From: Clostridiales bacterium
GTDB lineage: Bacteria; Bacillota; Clostridia; Saccharofermentanales; Saccharofermentanaceae
Assembly: GCA_017509245.1 (NCBI GenBank)
Contig: JAFWQC010000098.1
Location: 1 to 38,436 of the forward strand
Direction: 5' to 3'
DNA: 38,436 bases
Shown: positions 1 to 7,784 of the stretch, in pieces
Layout: each line of letters opens with the position of its first letter
How positions within the stretch are numbered: position 1 is the stretch's first letter
The notes under the pieces: model-generated
What the model saw: only the letters and a program-made list of their open reading frames with translations
Database searches by the model: none
What the model was told of the DNA's origin: nothing
Made by a program: the position numbers and the translations under genes

Positions 1-2
1 CA

Positions 3-47
3 TATGGCGGCAGATCCGGCAGAGGCGGCGGAAGAGGAAGAAGATAA
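3..47 (+). CDS. C-terminal end of an upstream gene (Gly/Arg-rich tail), partial
   Basis: Frame 3 reads a glycine/arginine-rich tail (GGRSGRGGGRGRR) and stops at TAA 45-47, nine bases before a good -35 box. Such RG-rich tails are typical of DEAD-box RNA helicases and other RNA-binding proteins, so this is probably the end of one; that is inference from composition only. The two other forward frames are also open here (one acidic, ending at TGA 100-102; one basic, ending near 87), but both would run through the promoter. Too little is visible to name the gene. Confidence 0.4.
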   Translation, partial: YGGRSGRGGGRGRR

Positions 48-55
48 AAAGTTTA

Positions 56-85
56 TTGACAACGTGCTTTTGTTTGATGTAGTAT
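56..85 (+). promoter_or_regulatory. Promoter of the aspS T-box transcript
   Basis: TTGACA at 56-61 and TAGTAT at 80-85, separated by 18 bp: a near-consensus vegetative promoter. Transcription would start near 92, just before the T-box leader. Confidence 0.7.
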
Positions 86-94
86 TACGCATTA

Positions 95-312
95 TGCGAT
101 GACGGAGACCCCAGTAGCCACGGTATGTCGCCTTCAGAGAGCTTTGCCCCCGGGCTGAAAGGCAGAGCGGAAAGAGGCCGGCGGCGAATAACAGCTCCAG
201 CAGCAATACGGTTTAAAGAGATTTCGCGTTTCGCGAAGTAAATCAGGTGGCACCGCGGACATGTTTTGTTCGTCCTGAACTTAAAGGAGTTTAAGTTCGG
301 GGCGTTTTTGTT
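95..312 (+). promoter_or_regulatory. T-box riboswitch, probable Asn (AAC) specifier
   Basis: The T-box sequence AGGTGGCACCGCGG lies at 245-258. Its TGGC pairs with a tRNA ending GCCA, so discriminator G, as in tRNA-Asn and tRNA-Asp. Stem I begins near 101. AGTA (113-116) faces GAA (186-188), the loop E of the specifier loop; an AG-bulge motif AGAGAGC (136-142) leads into an apical stem 141-148/161-168. After GAA and one base comes AAC (190-192) followed by A, which reads best as an Asn specifier; no GAC is in register. The leader ends in an intrinsic terminator that would compete with the antiterminator containing the T-box. Uncharged cognate tRNA would turn on aspS and mtaB. The T-box call is firm; the specifier identity comes from hand folding. 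Confidence 0.9.
271..309 (+). terminator. Regulated terminator of the T-box leader
   Basis: A 14-bp stem 271-284/291-304 (several G-U pairs), loop 285-290, followed by five T at 305-309. It lies directly after the T-box sequence, as expected for a transcription-attenuating T-box. Confidence 0.88.
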
Positions 313-400
313 TGTGCCCCGGCAGGGAATGCAAAGCCGGGCGTTTTACTCACGGCAGGAATGAAATGCGGGGATCGGTCCCCGGAGAAAGGATCGGAAT

Positions 401-2149
401 ATGGCTAATCAATACAGAGACAGGATCATCAGTTCTTTGTCCGAGAAGGATGTAGGTACGGAACTCAGAGTCTGCGGATGGATCGAGAACATCAGAGACC
501 ACGGCGGCGTTTCTTTCATCGATCTGAGAGACATGTACGGTACACTTCAGGTCGTTATGCGTGACACATCTCTTCTTGACGGACTTGTTAAGGAAGAGTG
601 CATCTCCATTCAGGGAAAGATCGAGCACAGAGACGAAGAGACATACAACCCCAAGATCGCTACCGGCACGATCGAGCTTGAGGCTCATTCAGTTGACGTT
701 CTGGGCAAGGTATATACCCAGCTTCCTTTCGAGATCATGACGTCTAAGGAGATCAGGGAAGACGTAAGACTTAAGTACAGATATCTCGACCTCAGGAATC
801 AGAAGGTTAAGGACAACATCATCTTCAGATCTAATGTCATCGCGTTCTTAAGACAGAAGATGACAGAGATGGGCTTCCTTGAGATCCAGACTCCTATCCT
901 CACCAGTTCTTCACCTGAAGGCGCAAGAGACTATATCGTTCCTTCCAGAAAGTGGAAGGGCAAGTTCTATGCGCTTCCGCAGGCACCTCAGCAGTTCAAG
1001 CAGCTCCTGATGGTATCCGGATTCGATAAGTATTTCCAGATTGCTCCCTGCTTCAGAGATGAGGACGCGAGAGCAGACAGATCACCCGGAGAGTTCTATC
1101 AATTAGATTTCGAGATGTCTTTCGCTACACAGGAAGACGTCTTCAGAGCAGGCGAGGAAGTCCTCACAGCTGCATTCGAGAAGTTTGCACCCGAGGGCGC
1201 ACAGGTAACAGCTGCACCTTATCCGGTTATTTCCTACAAGCAGGCAATGCTCGAATTCGGTTCAGACAAGCCGGACCTCAGAAACCCTTTGAGAATTATC
1301 GACGTTACGGAGTTCTTCTCCAGATGCACATTCAAGGCTTTCCATGGCAAGACAGTACGTGCTATCAACGTTCACGCAAAGCTTTCCAAGGGCCAGCACG
1401 AGAAGATGCTCAAGTTCGCGCAGGATGACCTCGGAATGGGCGGTTTAGGCTATCTCGAAGTCCTTGAGGACATGAGCTACAAGGGACCTATCGACAAGTT
1501 TATTCCTGATGAAATGAAGGCTGAACTTAAGGATCTGGCAGGCCTTGAAGCAGGCGATACGATCTTCTTCATCGCCGATAACGAGGCACGTGCAAATGAG
1601 TGCTCAGGCAAGATCAGAAACGAGCTTGGCGCCAGACTCGACCTCATCGAGAAGAACGCATTCAGATTCTGCTTCGTCAACGACTTCCCTATGTATGAAT
1701 GGGACAATGAGACAAAGAAGTATATCTTCACTCACAATCCTTTCTCCATGCCCCAGGGTGGCCTCGAAGCACTCAATACAAAGAAGCCTGAAGAGATCCT
1801 CGCTTACCAGTACGACATCGTATGCAACGGAATCGAGCTCTCATCCGGCGCTGTAAGAAACCACGACCTCGACATCATGAAGAAGGCCTTTGAGATCGCA
1901 GGATACTCCGAAGAAGAGCTCAAGACCAAGTTCGGCGCGCTCTACAGTGCATTCCAGTTCGGCGCTCCGCCGCATGCTGGTATGGCTCCCGGCGTAGACC
2001 GGATGATCATGATCTTAAGAGGCGAAGAGAACATCAGAGAAGTCATCGCATTCCCGATGAACGGCAATGCACAGGATCTTCTCTGCGGCGCTCCCGGCGA
2101 AGTAACAGAACAGCAGCTTAGAGAGACACACATCAAGATCAGACAGTAA
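401..2149 (+). CDS. aspS: Aspartate--tRNA ligase, probably non-discriminating (Asp/Asn)
   Basis: Charges tRNA-Asp with aspartate in the cytoplasm. The 582 residues have the bacterial layout: N-terminal OB-fold anticodon-binding domain (about 15-110), class II catalytic core with motif 2 (FRDEDARADRSPGEFYQ), the bacterial GAD insertion (about 290-410), and motif 3 (GMAPGVDRMIMIL) near the C-terminus. In the OB fold the motif RDHGG has His34. In bacterial AspRS a His here is the known mark of non-discriminating enzymes that also charge tRNA-Asn, whereas discriminating enzymes have Leu. That fits the Asn-type T-box upstream. Asp-tRNA-Asn would then need GatCAB amidation; gatCAB is not in this window. 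The ATG follows GGAGAAAGGA. The stop overlaps the mtaB start by one base, so the two are translationally coupled. Identity is certain; relaxed specificity is inferred. Confidence 0.97.
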   Translation: MANQYRDRIISSLSEKDVGTELRVCGWIENIRDHGGVSFIDLRDMYGTLQVVMRDTSLLDGLVKEECISIQGKIEHRDEETYNPKIATGTIELEAHSVDVLGKVYTQLPFEIMTSKEIREDVRLKYRYLDLRNQKVKDNIIFRSNVIAFLRQKMTEMGFLEIQTPILTSSSPEGARDYIVPSRKWKGKFYALPQAPQQFKQLLMVSGFDKYFQIAPCFRDEDARADRSPGEFYQLDFEMSFATQEDVFRAGEEVLTAAFEKFAPEGAQVTAAPYPVISYKQAMLEFGSDKPDLRNPLRIIDVTEFFSRCTFKAFHGKTVRAINVHAKLSKGQHEKMLKFAQDDLGMGGLGYLEVLEDMSYKGPIDKFIPDEMKAELKDLAGLEAGDTIFFIADNEARANECSGKIRNELGARLDLIEKNAFRFCFVNDFPMYEWDNETKKYIFTHNPFSMPQGGLEALNTKKPEEILAYQYDIVCNGIELSSGAVRNHDLDIMKKAFEIAGYSEEELKTKFGALYSAFQFGAPPHAGMAPGVDRMIMILRGEENIREVIAFPMNGNAQDLLCGAPGEVTEQQLRETHIKIRQ

Positions 2150-3468
2150 TGAAAGTCTATTTTCTGACATTAGGATGCAGAGTCAACCAATATGAGACAG
2201 ATGCCGCAAGGCGTCTGTTTCTTGATAATGGGCACGAAAATGCGGACTCCCCGGAAGACGCTGACGTCTGTATCGTAAACACCTGTTCTGTAACCGGCGA
2301 AGCCGACAGAAAGTCATCCCAGATGTTAAGGAGAATGGCCAAGAATAACCCGGATGCCGTTATCGTTGCTATGGGCTGCTCGGCTGAGCTTAAAGACGGT
2401 GAAGTCCCTGCCGACATCGTTATCGGAACGCGCGAAAAGAATACTGTGGTGGAAAGGGTCGAGGAATTTTTCGAGCACCGCGAAAAGAAGACTCTCGAGC
2501 ATAAGACCGGCCACAAAAGACCTGAAGTAAGCAGGACCGATGTATACCATGACTTCGGTACGGTCTTGTCTCCTGAAGGCACCAGGGCATTTATAAAGAT
2601 CGAAGACGGATGCAATAACTTCTGCACTTTCTGTGTCATTCCTTTTGCAAGGGGAAGAGTTGTAAGCAGAAGTGAGGAGGCATGTGTAAAAGAGGCTGAA
2701 TTCCTTGTACAGAGCGGCTTTAAGGAGATAATCGTCTCCGGCATCCATCTCTGTTCTTACGGTAAAGATCAGGGAAAGGATATTTCAGCGCTTCTTGATG
2801 TGATTAAGAAGATAGATCAGGTCCCGGGAATCGAACGTTTAAGGCTTGGTTCTTTGGAACCGAAGTCAATGACGCCTGAATTCATTACAGGCCTTAAGGA
2901 ACTTAAGCACCTTTGCCCCCATTTCCATATGTCGCTTCAGAGCGGATCTGACACTGTGCTGAGGCGCATGAACAGGAAGTATACGACATCCGAATATGAG
3001 GACAGGGTAAATGCTTTAAGATCTGAGTTCCCGGATATGTCATTGACTACTGACATCATTACCGGATTCCCGGGAGAGACAGAAGAAGAGTTTGAAGAGA
3101 CCATCGCTTTTGCCGAAAGACTCAAGTTTGCCAAGATCCATGTTTTCCCGTATTCGGAAAGAGAAGGCACAAAGGCTGCTTCGATGCCTCAGATGGACAT
3201 GAGTATAAGAAAATCACGCGCAAAGAGGCTCATTGAGGTGTCAGACAAGCTCGCTGCTGAGTTTGCCTCATCAATGACAGGCCGCGAAGCTGAGATCCTT
3301 GTTGAGAAGATCACTGAAAAAGACGGTCAATTGACTGCCGAAGGATACACGGCCAACTACATACGGACATTTGCCGCTCTTGAAGGCAGAAATATCTCAA
3401 AAGGAGAGTTCGTCAAAGGCGTTATTACCGGTTCTGAGAATGAGAATTGTTTTATCAAATTGAAGTGA
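2149..3468 (+). CDS. mtaB: tRNA (t6A37) methylthiotransferase MtaB, radical SAM
   Basis: Adds a methylthio group to t6A37 of tRNAs that decode ANN codons, using two [4Fe-4S] clusters. The N-terminal UPF0004 domain supplies Cys10, Cys46 and Cys77 for the auxiliary cluster. The radical-SAM motif is C155-xxx-C159-xx-C162 (DGCNNFCTFC), and a TRAM-like domain lies at about 375-437. The 439 residues match the MtaB branch of the methylthiotransferase family; MiaB is the other possibility, but the start MKVYFLTLGCRVNQYE is MtaB-like. The start ATG shares its A with the aspS stop codon, placing a tRNA-modification enzyme in the T-box-controlled transcript. tRNA-Asn (AAC/AAU) is one of the t6A-bearing ANN tRNAs, a possible functional link. 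Confidence 0.93.
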   Translation: MKVYFLTLGCRVNQYETDAARRLFLDNGHENADSPEDADVCIVNTCSVTGEADRKSSQMLRRMAKNNPDAVIVAMGCSAELKDGEVPADIVIGTREKNTVVERVEEFFEHREKKTLEHKTGHKRPEVSRTDVYHDFGTVLSPEGTRAFIKIEDGCNNFCTFCVIPFARGRVVSRSEEACVKEAEFLVQSGFKEIIVSGIHLCSYGKDQGKDISALLDVIKKIDQVPGIERLRLGSLEPKSMTPEFITGLKELKHLCPHFHMSLQSGSDTVLRRMNRKYTTSEYEDRVNALRSEFPDMSLTTDIITGFPGETEEEFEETIAFAERLKFAKIHVFPYSEREGTKAASMPQMDMSIRKSRAKRLIEVSDKLAAEFASSMTGREAEILVEKITEKDGQLTAEGYTANYIRTFAALEGRNISKGEFVKGVITGSENENCFIKLK

Positions 3469-3605
3469 CAGATATTAATTTTTTCATACTATTTTTTGCT
3501 TTTTTGTAAAAAAATGTGATAAGAATGTGAAAATTCGCCCCGAATAGTATAAAATAATTTAGTAAATATTGTTTTATAGATTCTCGAAAAGGGAGGATTT
3601 TTAAC

Positions 3606-5837
3606 GTGAAGAAGACTTTTACCAGAGTTATTGCTACATGCTGTGCCATGACAATGGTCTTCAGTTTATTCTCATTTACTGTATCAGCAGATGACATTGA
3701 CGGAGACGACCAGAGTGGGGAGGCTCCTGTTGCATTACAGGAAGATGCTCAGCCGGTTGAACAGCCCGTAGGACAACCTGTAGATCAGGGTGCGGATCAG
3801 CCTGCGGTTCAGGGTGCGGATCAGCCCGTAAATCAGCCTGTTGATCAGCCGGTTAATCCGGAAATTGAACCCGTTCCGGCAAAAGCAGCGATAGGTGTCG
3901 ATCAGCAATATATCAACAATAATGGTTATCAAATGCCTGTTACTTCAGGCACTTATGCTCTTGTAGAAAATATTACCGTAACTAGTTGCGCATATGTTGA
4001 GACTGCGGATCAGAATATTACGATCGATCTTAACGGTCATACGATCACTTATGTCGGAAGCGAGAATCTTTATGTGCTCGGTAAGGTAAGAGGAAGCGAT
4101 GGAGACGGCACTGGATCTCTTATGACACGTATTACGGGTGTTTCCCTTACGATCATGGATTCCGGCTCTGCAGGACTCATTACCACCGGTGAAGGTTATA
4201 CCGGTTCAGGTAATACAGACTACTGGATCAATGATACCGGAGTTGGTAAAGATACGGGAAGAGGAGGCTGTATTCTGGTCGAGAATGGCTGCTTCCTGGT
4301 TCTTAACGGCGGAACGATCTCAGGCTTTAAGGCTGCTGATGACGGCGGCGCTGTTCATGTCGGCAACGGTGGTTCGTTTACAATGAATGGCGGAAAGATA
4401 ACCAACTGCACAGCTGGCCAGGGCGGCGGAGGTATTGCCGTTCACGCATCAAGTAAACCGAAATATAAACCTGATGAGAGCATTTCCATAAGAGGATCAC
4501 TGGTCATTAACGGCGGCGAGATCTCCGGTAACACAGCTAAGACCCAGGGCGGTGGTGTCAGGGCACTTAGAGGTGACATTGAGATCAACGGCGGTGTAAT
4601 CAGGAATAATACCTGCACGGACGGTACCGGCAGTAACGGCGGCGGCGGTCTTGCAGTATCCAAGGGCAATGTCAGCCCTGTAATGAAGATCAGCGGCAGC
4701 CCGAGGATCGAGAATAATACATGTACTGCCAACGCAAAGAGGAATAATCTGTACTTCTTTGACGGAGTAACGATCTCTTTAAGCGGCGCACTTTCATCTG
4801 ATGCAAAGATCGGATTCGCCTCTGATACAAATACCAGGACAATGAAGTTCTTTAATACTTCCGGCAATTCTTATGATTTGACGAGCTTCTTCTGTGATGA
4901 CAGTGATTATGAGCCGGTTGTAAAGAACGGATATATCATGCTGACCAACACTGTGCCCCAGGTAGATGGTTACAGATTGGTCGCGGGCGGAGAGATCATA
5001 CTTGAGACTACTATCAGCTTAGGCCAGGCAGATATTTCAGACGTCACAGCAACCGCCAAGTATTCATATAAAAAGAGCGGAGAGAAGAAGGACGTCACAA
5101 TGACATATGCTACTGCTGATTTTAAGCCTTCAGGAGATAATTACACTTTCAGGATCCCTGTTGAGTCTGCCTGCATGACAGCTCCTATAACAGTAACTCT
5201 GGATTACACAATTGGGGGTTCAAACAGACAGTATAAGGCTAAGGCTGTAACGATCGAGGATTATGCAAAAGCAGTCAAGAATGGCAATTACCAGACTAAC
5301 GATAAGGACGTAGCAAAGGCTCTCATCAACTTTGGCGGATATGCCCAGGTACAGTTCGATATCAACACCGATAAGCTTCCTACGCTTTATGGAGTTGACT
5401 ATGTAAATACTGAAGCATCCTACGGACTTACCGGAAATGCGTTTACCCTTAACGATACTGACGGACTCTATGCCGGTGGTACAGTTTCCATGCTCTCGAA
5501 AACGGATGTTAAGCTCCGTTTCAAGAAGAGCAAGCTAGGTGACACTGCCCCTGAGCTTAAAGTAACCTACAGAAGCGCTGATCCGATATATATTGCCGCT
5601 GATGAGAATCTCAGCGACGGCGCATACTATGTATACGTCATCAAGGGCCCGGAAAATAACGGTTTCTACTATACGAATTACGATTCCACATTCGATTTTG
5701 AGATCGGAACGGCAAGCGGTACATATAGTATCTATACCTATCTCCAGGCAATCAAAAACTCTAACACTAATCCGGCCATGGTAAATCTTGCCGAAGCTTA
5801 CTACAACTTTGCTAAGGAATGCCAGGATGCAGTATAA
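3606..5837 (+). CDS. Secreted beta-helix repeat protein with Pro/Gln linker
   Basis: A 743-residue exported protein of unknown function. Residues 1-29 form a Sec signal peptide (MKKT.. hydrophobic core, cleavage near VSA-DD). Residues about 45-90 are a low-complexity linker of PVxQP/GADQP-type repeats. Residues about 105-400 contain DLNGHTI followed by repeats such as LNGGTISG, MNGGKITN, INGGEISGN and INGGVIRNN, with glycine-rich turns: the pattern of a right-handed parallel beta-helix (pectate-lyase or adhesin type). The C-terminal half (about 440-743) is not recognised. No LPXTG motif or C-terminal membrane segment is visible, so it is probably released or held non-covalently. The start is GTG 3606 behind GGGAGG (3590-3595). 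It sits alone between mtaB and a tiny downstream ORF that shares its terminator. Confidence 0.8.
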   Translation: MKKTFTRVIATCCAMTMVFSLFSFTVSADDIDGDDQSGEAPVALQEDAQPVEQPVGQPVDQGADQPAVQGADQPVNQPVDQPVNPEIEPVPAKAAIGVDQQYINNNGYQMPVTSGTYALVENITVTSCAYVETADQNITIDLNGHTITYVGSENLYVLGKVRGSDGDGTGSLMTRITGVSLTIMDSGSAGLITTGEGYTGSGNTDYWINDTGVGKDTGRGGCILVENGCFLVLNGGTISGFKAADDGGAVHVGNGGSFTMNGGKITNCTAGQGGGGIAVHASSKPKYKPDESISIRGSLVINGGEISGNTAKTQGGGVRALRGDIEINGGVIRNNTCTDGTGSNGGGGLAVSKGNVSPVMKISGSPRIENNTCTANAKRNNLYFFDGVTISLSGALSSDAKIGFASDTNTRTMKFFNTSGNSYDLTSFFCDDSDYEPVVKNGYIMLTNTVPQVDGYRLVAGGEIILETTISLGQADISDVTATAKYSYKKSGEKKDVTMTYATADFKPSGDNYTFRIPVESACMTAPITVTLDYTIGGSNRQYKAKAVTIEDYAKAVKNGNYQTNDKDVAKALINFGGYAQVQFDINTDKLPTLYGVDYVNTEASYGLTGNAFTLNDTDGLYAGGTVSMLSKTDVKLRFKKSKLGDTAPELKVTYRSADPIYIAADENLSDGAYYVYVIKGPENNGFYYTNYDSTFDFEIGTASGTYSIYTYLQAIKNSNTNPAMVNLAEAYYNFAKECQDAV

Positions 5838-5848
5838 AGAAAGGGATA

Positions 5849-5962
5849 ATGATGGAAAGATTTGAGTACGAAGAATGTAAGTTCGAAGTGATCATCTTTG
5901 ACGCAGAAGATGTAATCGTTACCAGTACCAAAGAAGATTTCGACGGCGACTGGCAGATATAA
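5849..5962 (+). CDS. 37-residue acidic peptide ending in an EDVIVTS-type tail
   Basis: Begins ATG ATG 11 bases after the beta-helix gene, behind AGAAAGGG, and ends at TAA 5960-5962 before a strong terminator. The peptide begins MMERFEYEECKFEVII and contains DAEDVIVTSTK, then an acidic end. Short Clostridial ORFs with this look (an acidic start, EVIxF, then ED-V/I-I-x-T-S) seem familiar to me as a widespread uncharacterised type, but I cannot name a family. It has no signal peptide or membrane segment. RBS, frame and position before the terminator support translation; a role linked to the secreted protein is only suggested by co-transcription. Confidence 0.6.
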   Translation: MMERFEYEECKFEVIIFDAEDVIVTSTKEDFDGDWQI

Positions 5963-6008
5963 CAGATGACATCATCAGTTAAAGAAGACTTTTGAATCCG
6001 AGACTGAC

Positions 6009-6045
6009 AATACCTCTCCGGGTCTTATCCGGGGAGGTATTTTTC
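6009..6045 (+). terminator. Intrinsic terminator after the beta-helix/peptide unit
   Basis: A 13-bp stem 6009-6021/6029-6041 (one G-U pair) with a 7-base loop, running into TTTTT at 6040-6044. Confidence 0.9.
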
Positions 6046-6140
6046 GAGAGCAGCGTATGGGCAGTTGATCCTGAAACGACCTGATTTCAAGCATTTTTGA
6101 AATATTTTAATTAATTCTTAATTATTTTTGCTAATGTATG

Positions 6141-6149
6141 TGTTAGAAT
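6141..6149 (+). promoter_or_regulatory. Extended -10 promoter of ireB
   Basis: TGTTAGAAT: an extended TG plus the -10 box TAGAAT (6144-6149), in very AT-rich sequence 37 bp upstream of the ireB start. No good -35 box at the right spacing. Confidence 0.55.
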
Positions 6150-6185
6150 AAAAACATCGAAGATTACTTCGTTTGGAGGTTCCTT

Positions 6186-6434
6186 GTGGACAGCAACACT
6201 TGCAAATTTGATCTATCCGGTGACAGAACGGCCGACGTACATGCGTTGATGTCGTACGTTTTGAGCGCTCTTAAGGAGAAGGGTTATAACCCCATTAATC
6301 AGCTGGTCGGATATTTCATCTCCGGTGATCCTACATATATCACCAATTACAAGGGTGCAAGAGGTCTCATCAAGCGTATCGACAGAGATGAGCTTCTCGA
6401 GGTCATCATCAACGATTATTGCTCCAGACTGTAA
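6186..6434 (+). CDS. ireB: IreB family regulatory phosphoprotein (UPF0297)
   Basis: An 82-residue cytoplasmic protein of the IreB/YrzL family. The core KGYNPINQLVGY, SGDPTYITNYKGARGLI and DRDELLEVII is diagnostic. In Enterococcus, IreB is phosphorylated on N-terminal Thr residues by the PASTA kinase IreK and lowers cephalosporin resistance; Thr5 and Thr15 here are possible sites (inference). The start is GTG, with GGAGG at 6175-6179 six bases before it. It heads the widespread ireB-ruvX-DUF1292 cluster; the alaS gene often found upstream in other Bacillota is absent here. Confidence 0.93.
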   Translation: MDSNTCKFDLSGDRTADVHALMSYVLSALKEKGYNPINQLVGYFISGDPTYITNYKGARGLIKRIDRDELLEVIINDYCSRL

Positions 6435-6463
6435 AAGGGTTTAAGATACCACAGTATAAGCGG

Positions 6464-6492
6464 TAACGGCGGCTTATGCCGCCTTATTTTTT
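6464..6492 (+). terminator. Terminator or attenuator between ireB and ruvX
   Basis: Stem 6468-6473/6478-6483 (GGCGGC/GCCGCC), loop TTAT, then TTATTTTTT. It can be extended by TAA/TTA past one bulged C. It would separate or attenuate ruvX transcription relative to ireB. Confidence 0.75.
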
Positions 6493-6516
6493 GTCAGGAA
6501 TCGAAAGGAAACACAT

Positions 6517-6945
6517 ATGGGCAGCGCACCTGGAAGAGTAATGGGAATAGATTTCGGCACCAGACATATCGGTGTGGCCGTATCTGACGAACTGAGAGTA
6601 ATAGCCAGAGGCATTGAGACAGTTAACTGGAATGGTGAAGATCCCGAATGGGCACTTAACCGCATTTGCGAGATCATAAAAGAGATGGGCGTAAATGCCA
6701 TCGTGCTCGGCCGTCCGGCCAGAACTGACGGTACCAGATCCGAGACACAGGACAAGGCTGAAGCGTTCGGAAAGAGCCTTGCGGAAAGATGCGGCATCGA
6801 GCCGGTCTACAAGGATGAGCGTTTTACGACAGTCATGGCGTCCAGATATCTTCACGAGAGCAACATGAAGGCCAAGAAGCAGAAGAAGATCATAGACCAG
6901 GTGGCAGCGGAGATAATTCTTCAGGACTACCTTAATATGCTATAG
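6517..6945 (+). CDS. ruvX: Putative pre-16S rRNA nuclease / RuvX (YqgF family)
   Basis: A 142-residue RNase H-fold nuclease of the YqgF family, linked to 16S rRNA 5'-end processing and annotated as a Holliday junction resolvase homologue. Visible motifs are GIDFGTRHIGVAVSD (first metal-binding Asp12), VLGRPARTDG, KDERFTT and the C-terminal ID-QVAAEIILQDYL. The length is normal. Start 6517 is preferred because AAAGGA lies eight bases upstream; the alternative ATG at 6541 would begin directly at the first beta strand. Confidence 0.93.
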   Translation: MGSAPGRVMGIDFGTRHIGVAVSDELRVIARGIETVNWNGEDPEWALNRICEIIKEMGVNAIVLGRPARTDGTRSETQDKAEAFGKSLAERCGIEPVYKDERFTTVMASRYLHESNMKAKKQKKIIDQVAAEIILQDYLNML

Positions 6946-6998
6946 TAAATCTCTGAAGCTATATTATAATTATTGCATTAAACCAAGGAGATAATGAC

Positions 6999-7370
6999 AT
7001 GTCTGAAGATAACAACATTAATGAGATCGGTCCCAAGGATGAGCTTATCGATGCTATCGCACAGTTGGATGACGAGGGCGACAGAGTTATAGAACTCAAG
7101 GACGAGGAGACCGGCGAGACCACTAAGGCCATTGTTGAGAGCACATTTCTTTTTAACGGCAATACATATGTTGTCCTCATCATCGACTCTGATGAGAAGG
7201 ATGAAGACGGCGAGCTGATCCAGGCATATGTGATCATGCGCTTTGTCGATAAGGACGGAGAGGTATTGCTCGAGAATCTTCCCGAGAAAGAGGAAGAGGT
7301 AATCTACGATTACTATGACAAGCTCTGCGAAGAGCTTTACGGTGACGATGAAGAATCAGAAAACGAGTAA
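6999..7370 (+). CDS. DUF1292 (YrzB-like, UPF0473) protein
   Basis: A 123-residue acidic protein, third member of the classic ireB-ruvX-yrzB order. The core ELKDEETGETTKAIVEST-F-NGNTYVVL matches DUF1292. Function is unknown in the family. It starts at ATG behind AAGGAG and ends in a very acidic tail. Its end overlaps the next gene, which looks like a diverged second copy. Confidence 0.88.
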   Translation: MSEDNNINEIGPKDELIDAIAQLDDEGDRVIELKDEETGETTKAIVESTFLFNGNTYVVLIIDSDEKDEDGELIQAYVIMRFVDKDGEVLLENLPEKEEEVIYDYYDKLCEELYGDDEESENE

Positions 7371-7770
7371 CAGACCGTCCGGAATTAAGAAAAAGATCGC
7401 TCTTGAGAAGGATCGCAAGGCAAAACTCGCGGGCGAGCATCTTAAAGAGAGCCGGAGTGATGAACTGATCGTAATGCGCGATCCTTATTCGAAGAAGGAT
7501 TATTATCTGTCGCGCATTGATTCGTTCACGCTCATGAAGACCGAATATGTCGTTATGTATAATTACGTGCCTGACGACGGAAGCCATTCAAAACCCGAAC
7601 TGGTCATCATGCGCACGGCTATAGGGGAGAATGGTGACAGGGTCTACTATTCGATAAAGGACGGTGAAGAACTCGAGAGAGCATTCGTTTTCTTTATGAG
7701 AAGATATTACGGTTCACAGGCACCGGAGACCAGAGCAAAGAACGGAGTAGCATCCGGAGATCAGAAGTAA
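7348..7770 (+). CDS. Second, divergent DUF1292-like protein
   Basis: About 140 residues. The central part (SDELIVMRDPYSKKDYYLSRIDSF, then TEYVVMYNYVPDD, PELVIMR, GDRVYYSI) lines up position by position with the preceding DUF1292 protein. A basic leader and a distinct tail flank it. The frame is open from 7315, but ATG 7348 (MKNQKTSNRPSG) is preferred as giving the smaller overlap (23 bp) with the upstream gene. Neither start has a strong RBS, so expression may depend on coupling. It is probably a tandem duplicate that diverged; function unknown. Confidence 0.72.
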   Translation: MKNQKTSNRPSGIKKKIALEKDRKAKLAGEHLKESRSDELIVMRDPYSKKDYYLSRIDSFTLMKTEYVVMYNYVPDDGSHSKPELVIMRTAIGENGDRVYYSIKDGEELERAFVFFMRRYYGSQAPETRAKNGVASGDQK

Positions 7771-7784
7771 AGAGCTGAAGTAAG

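Noticed and set aside
2157..2748. Two - strand frames of 140-195 residues opposite mtaB
   Set aside because: Shadows of a certain gene; no RBS or recognisable product.
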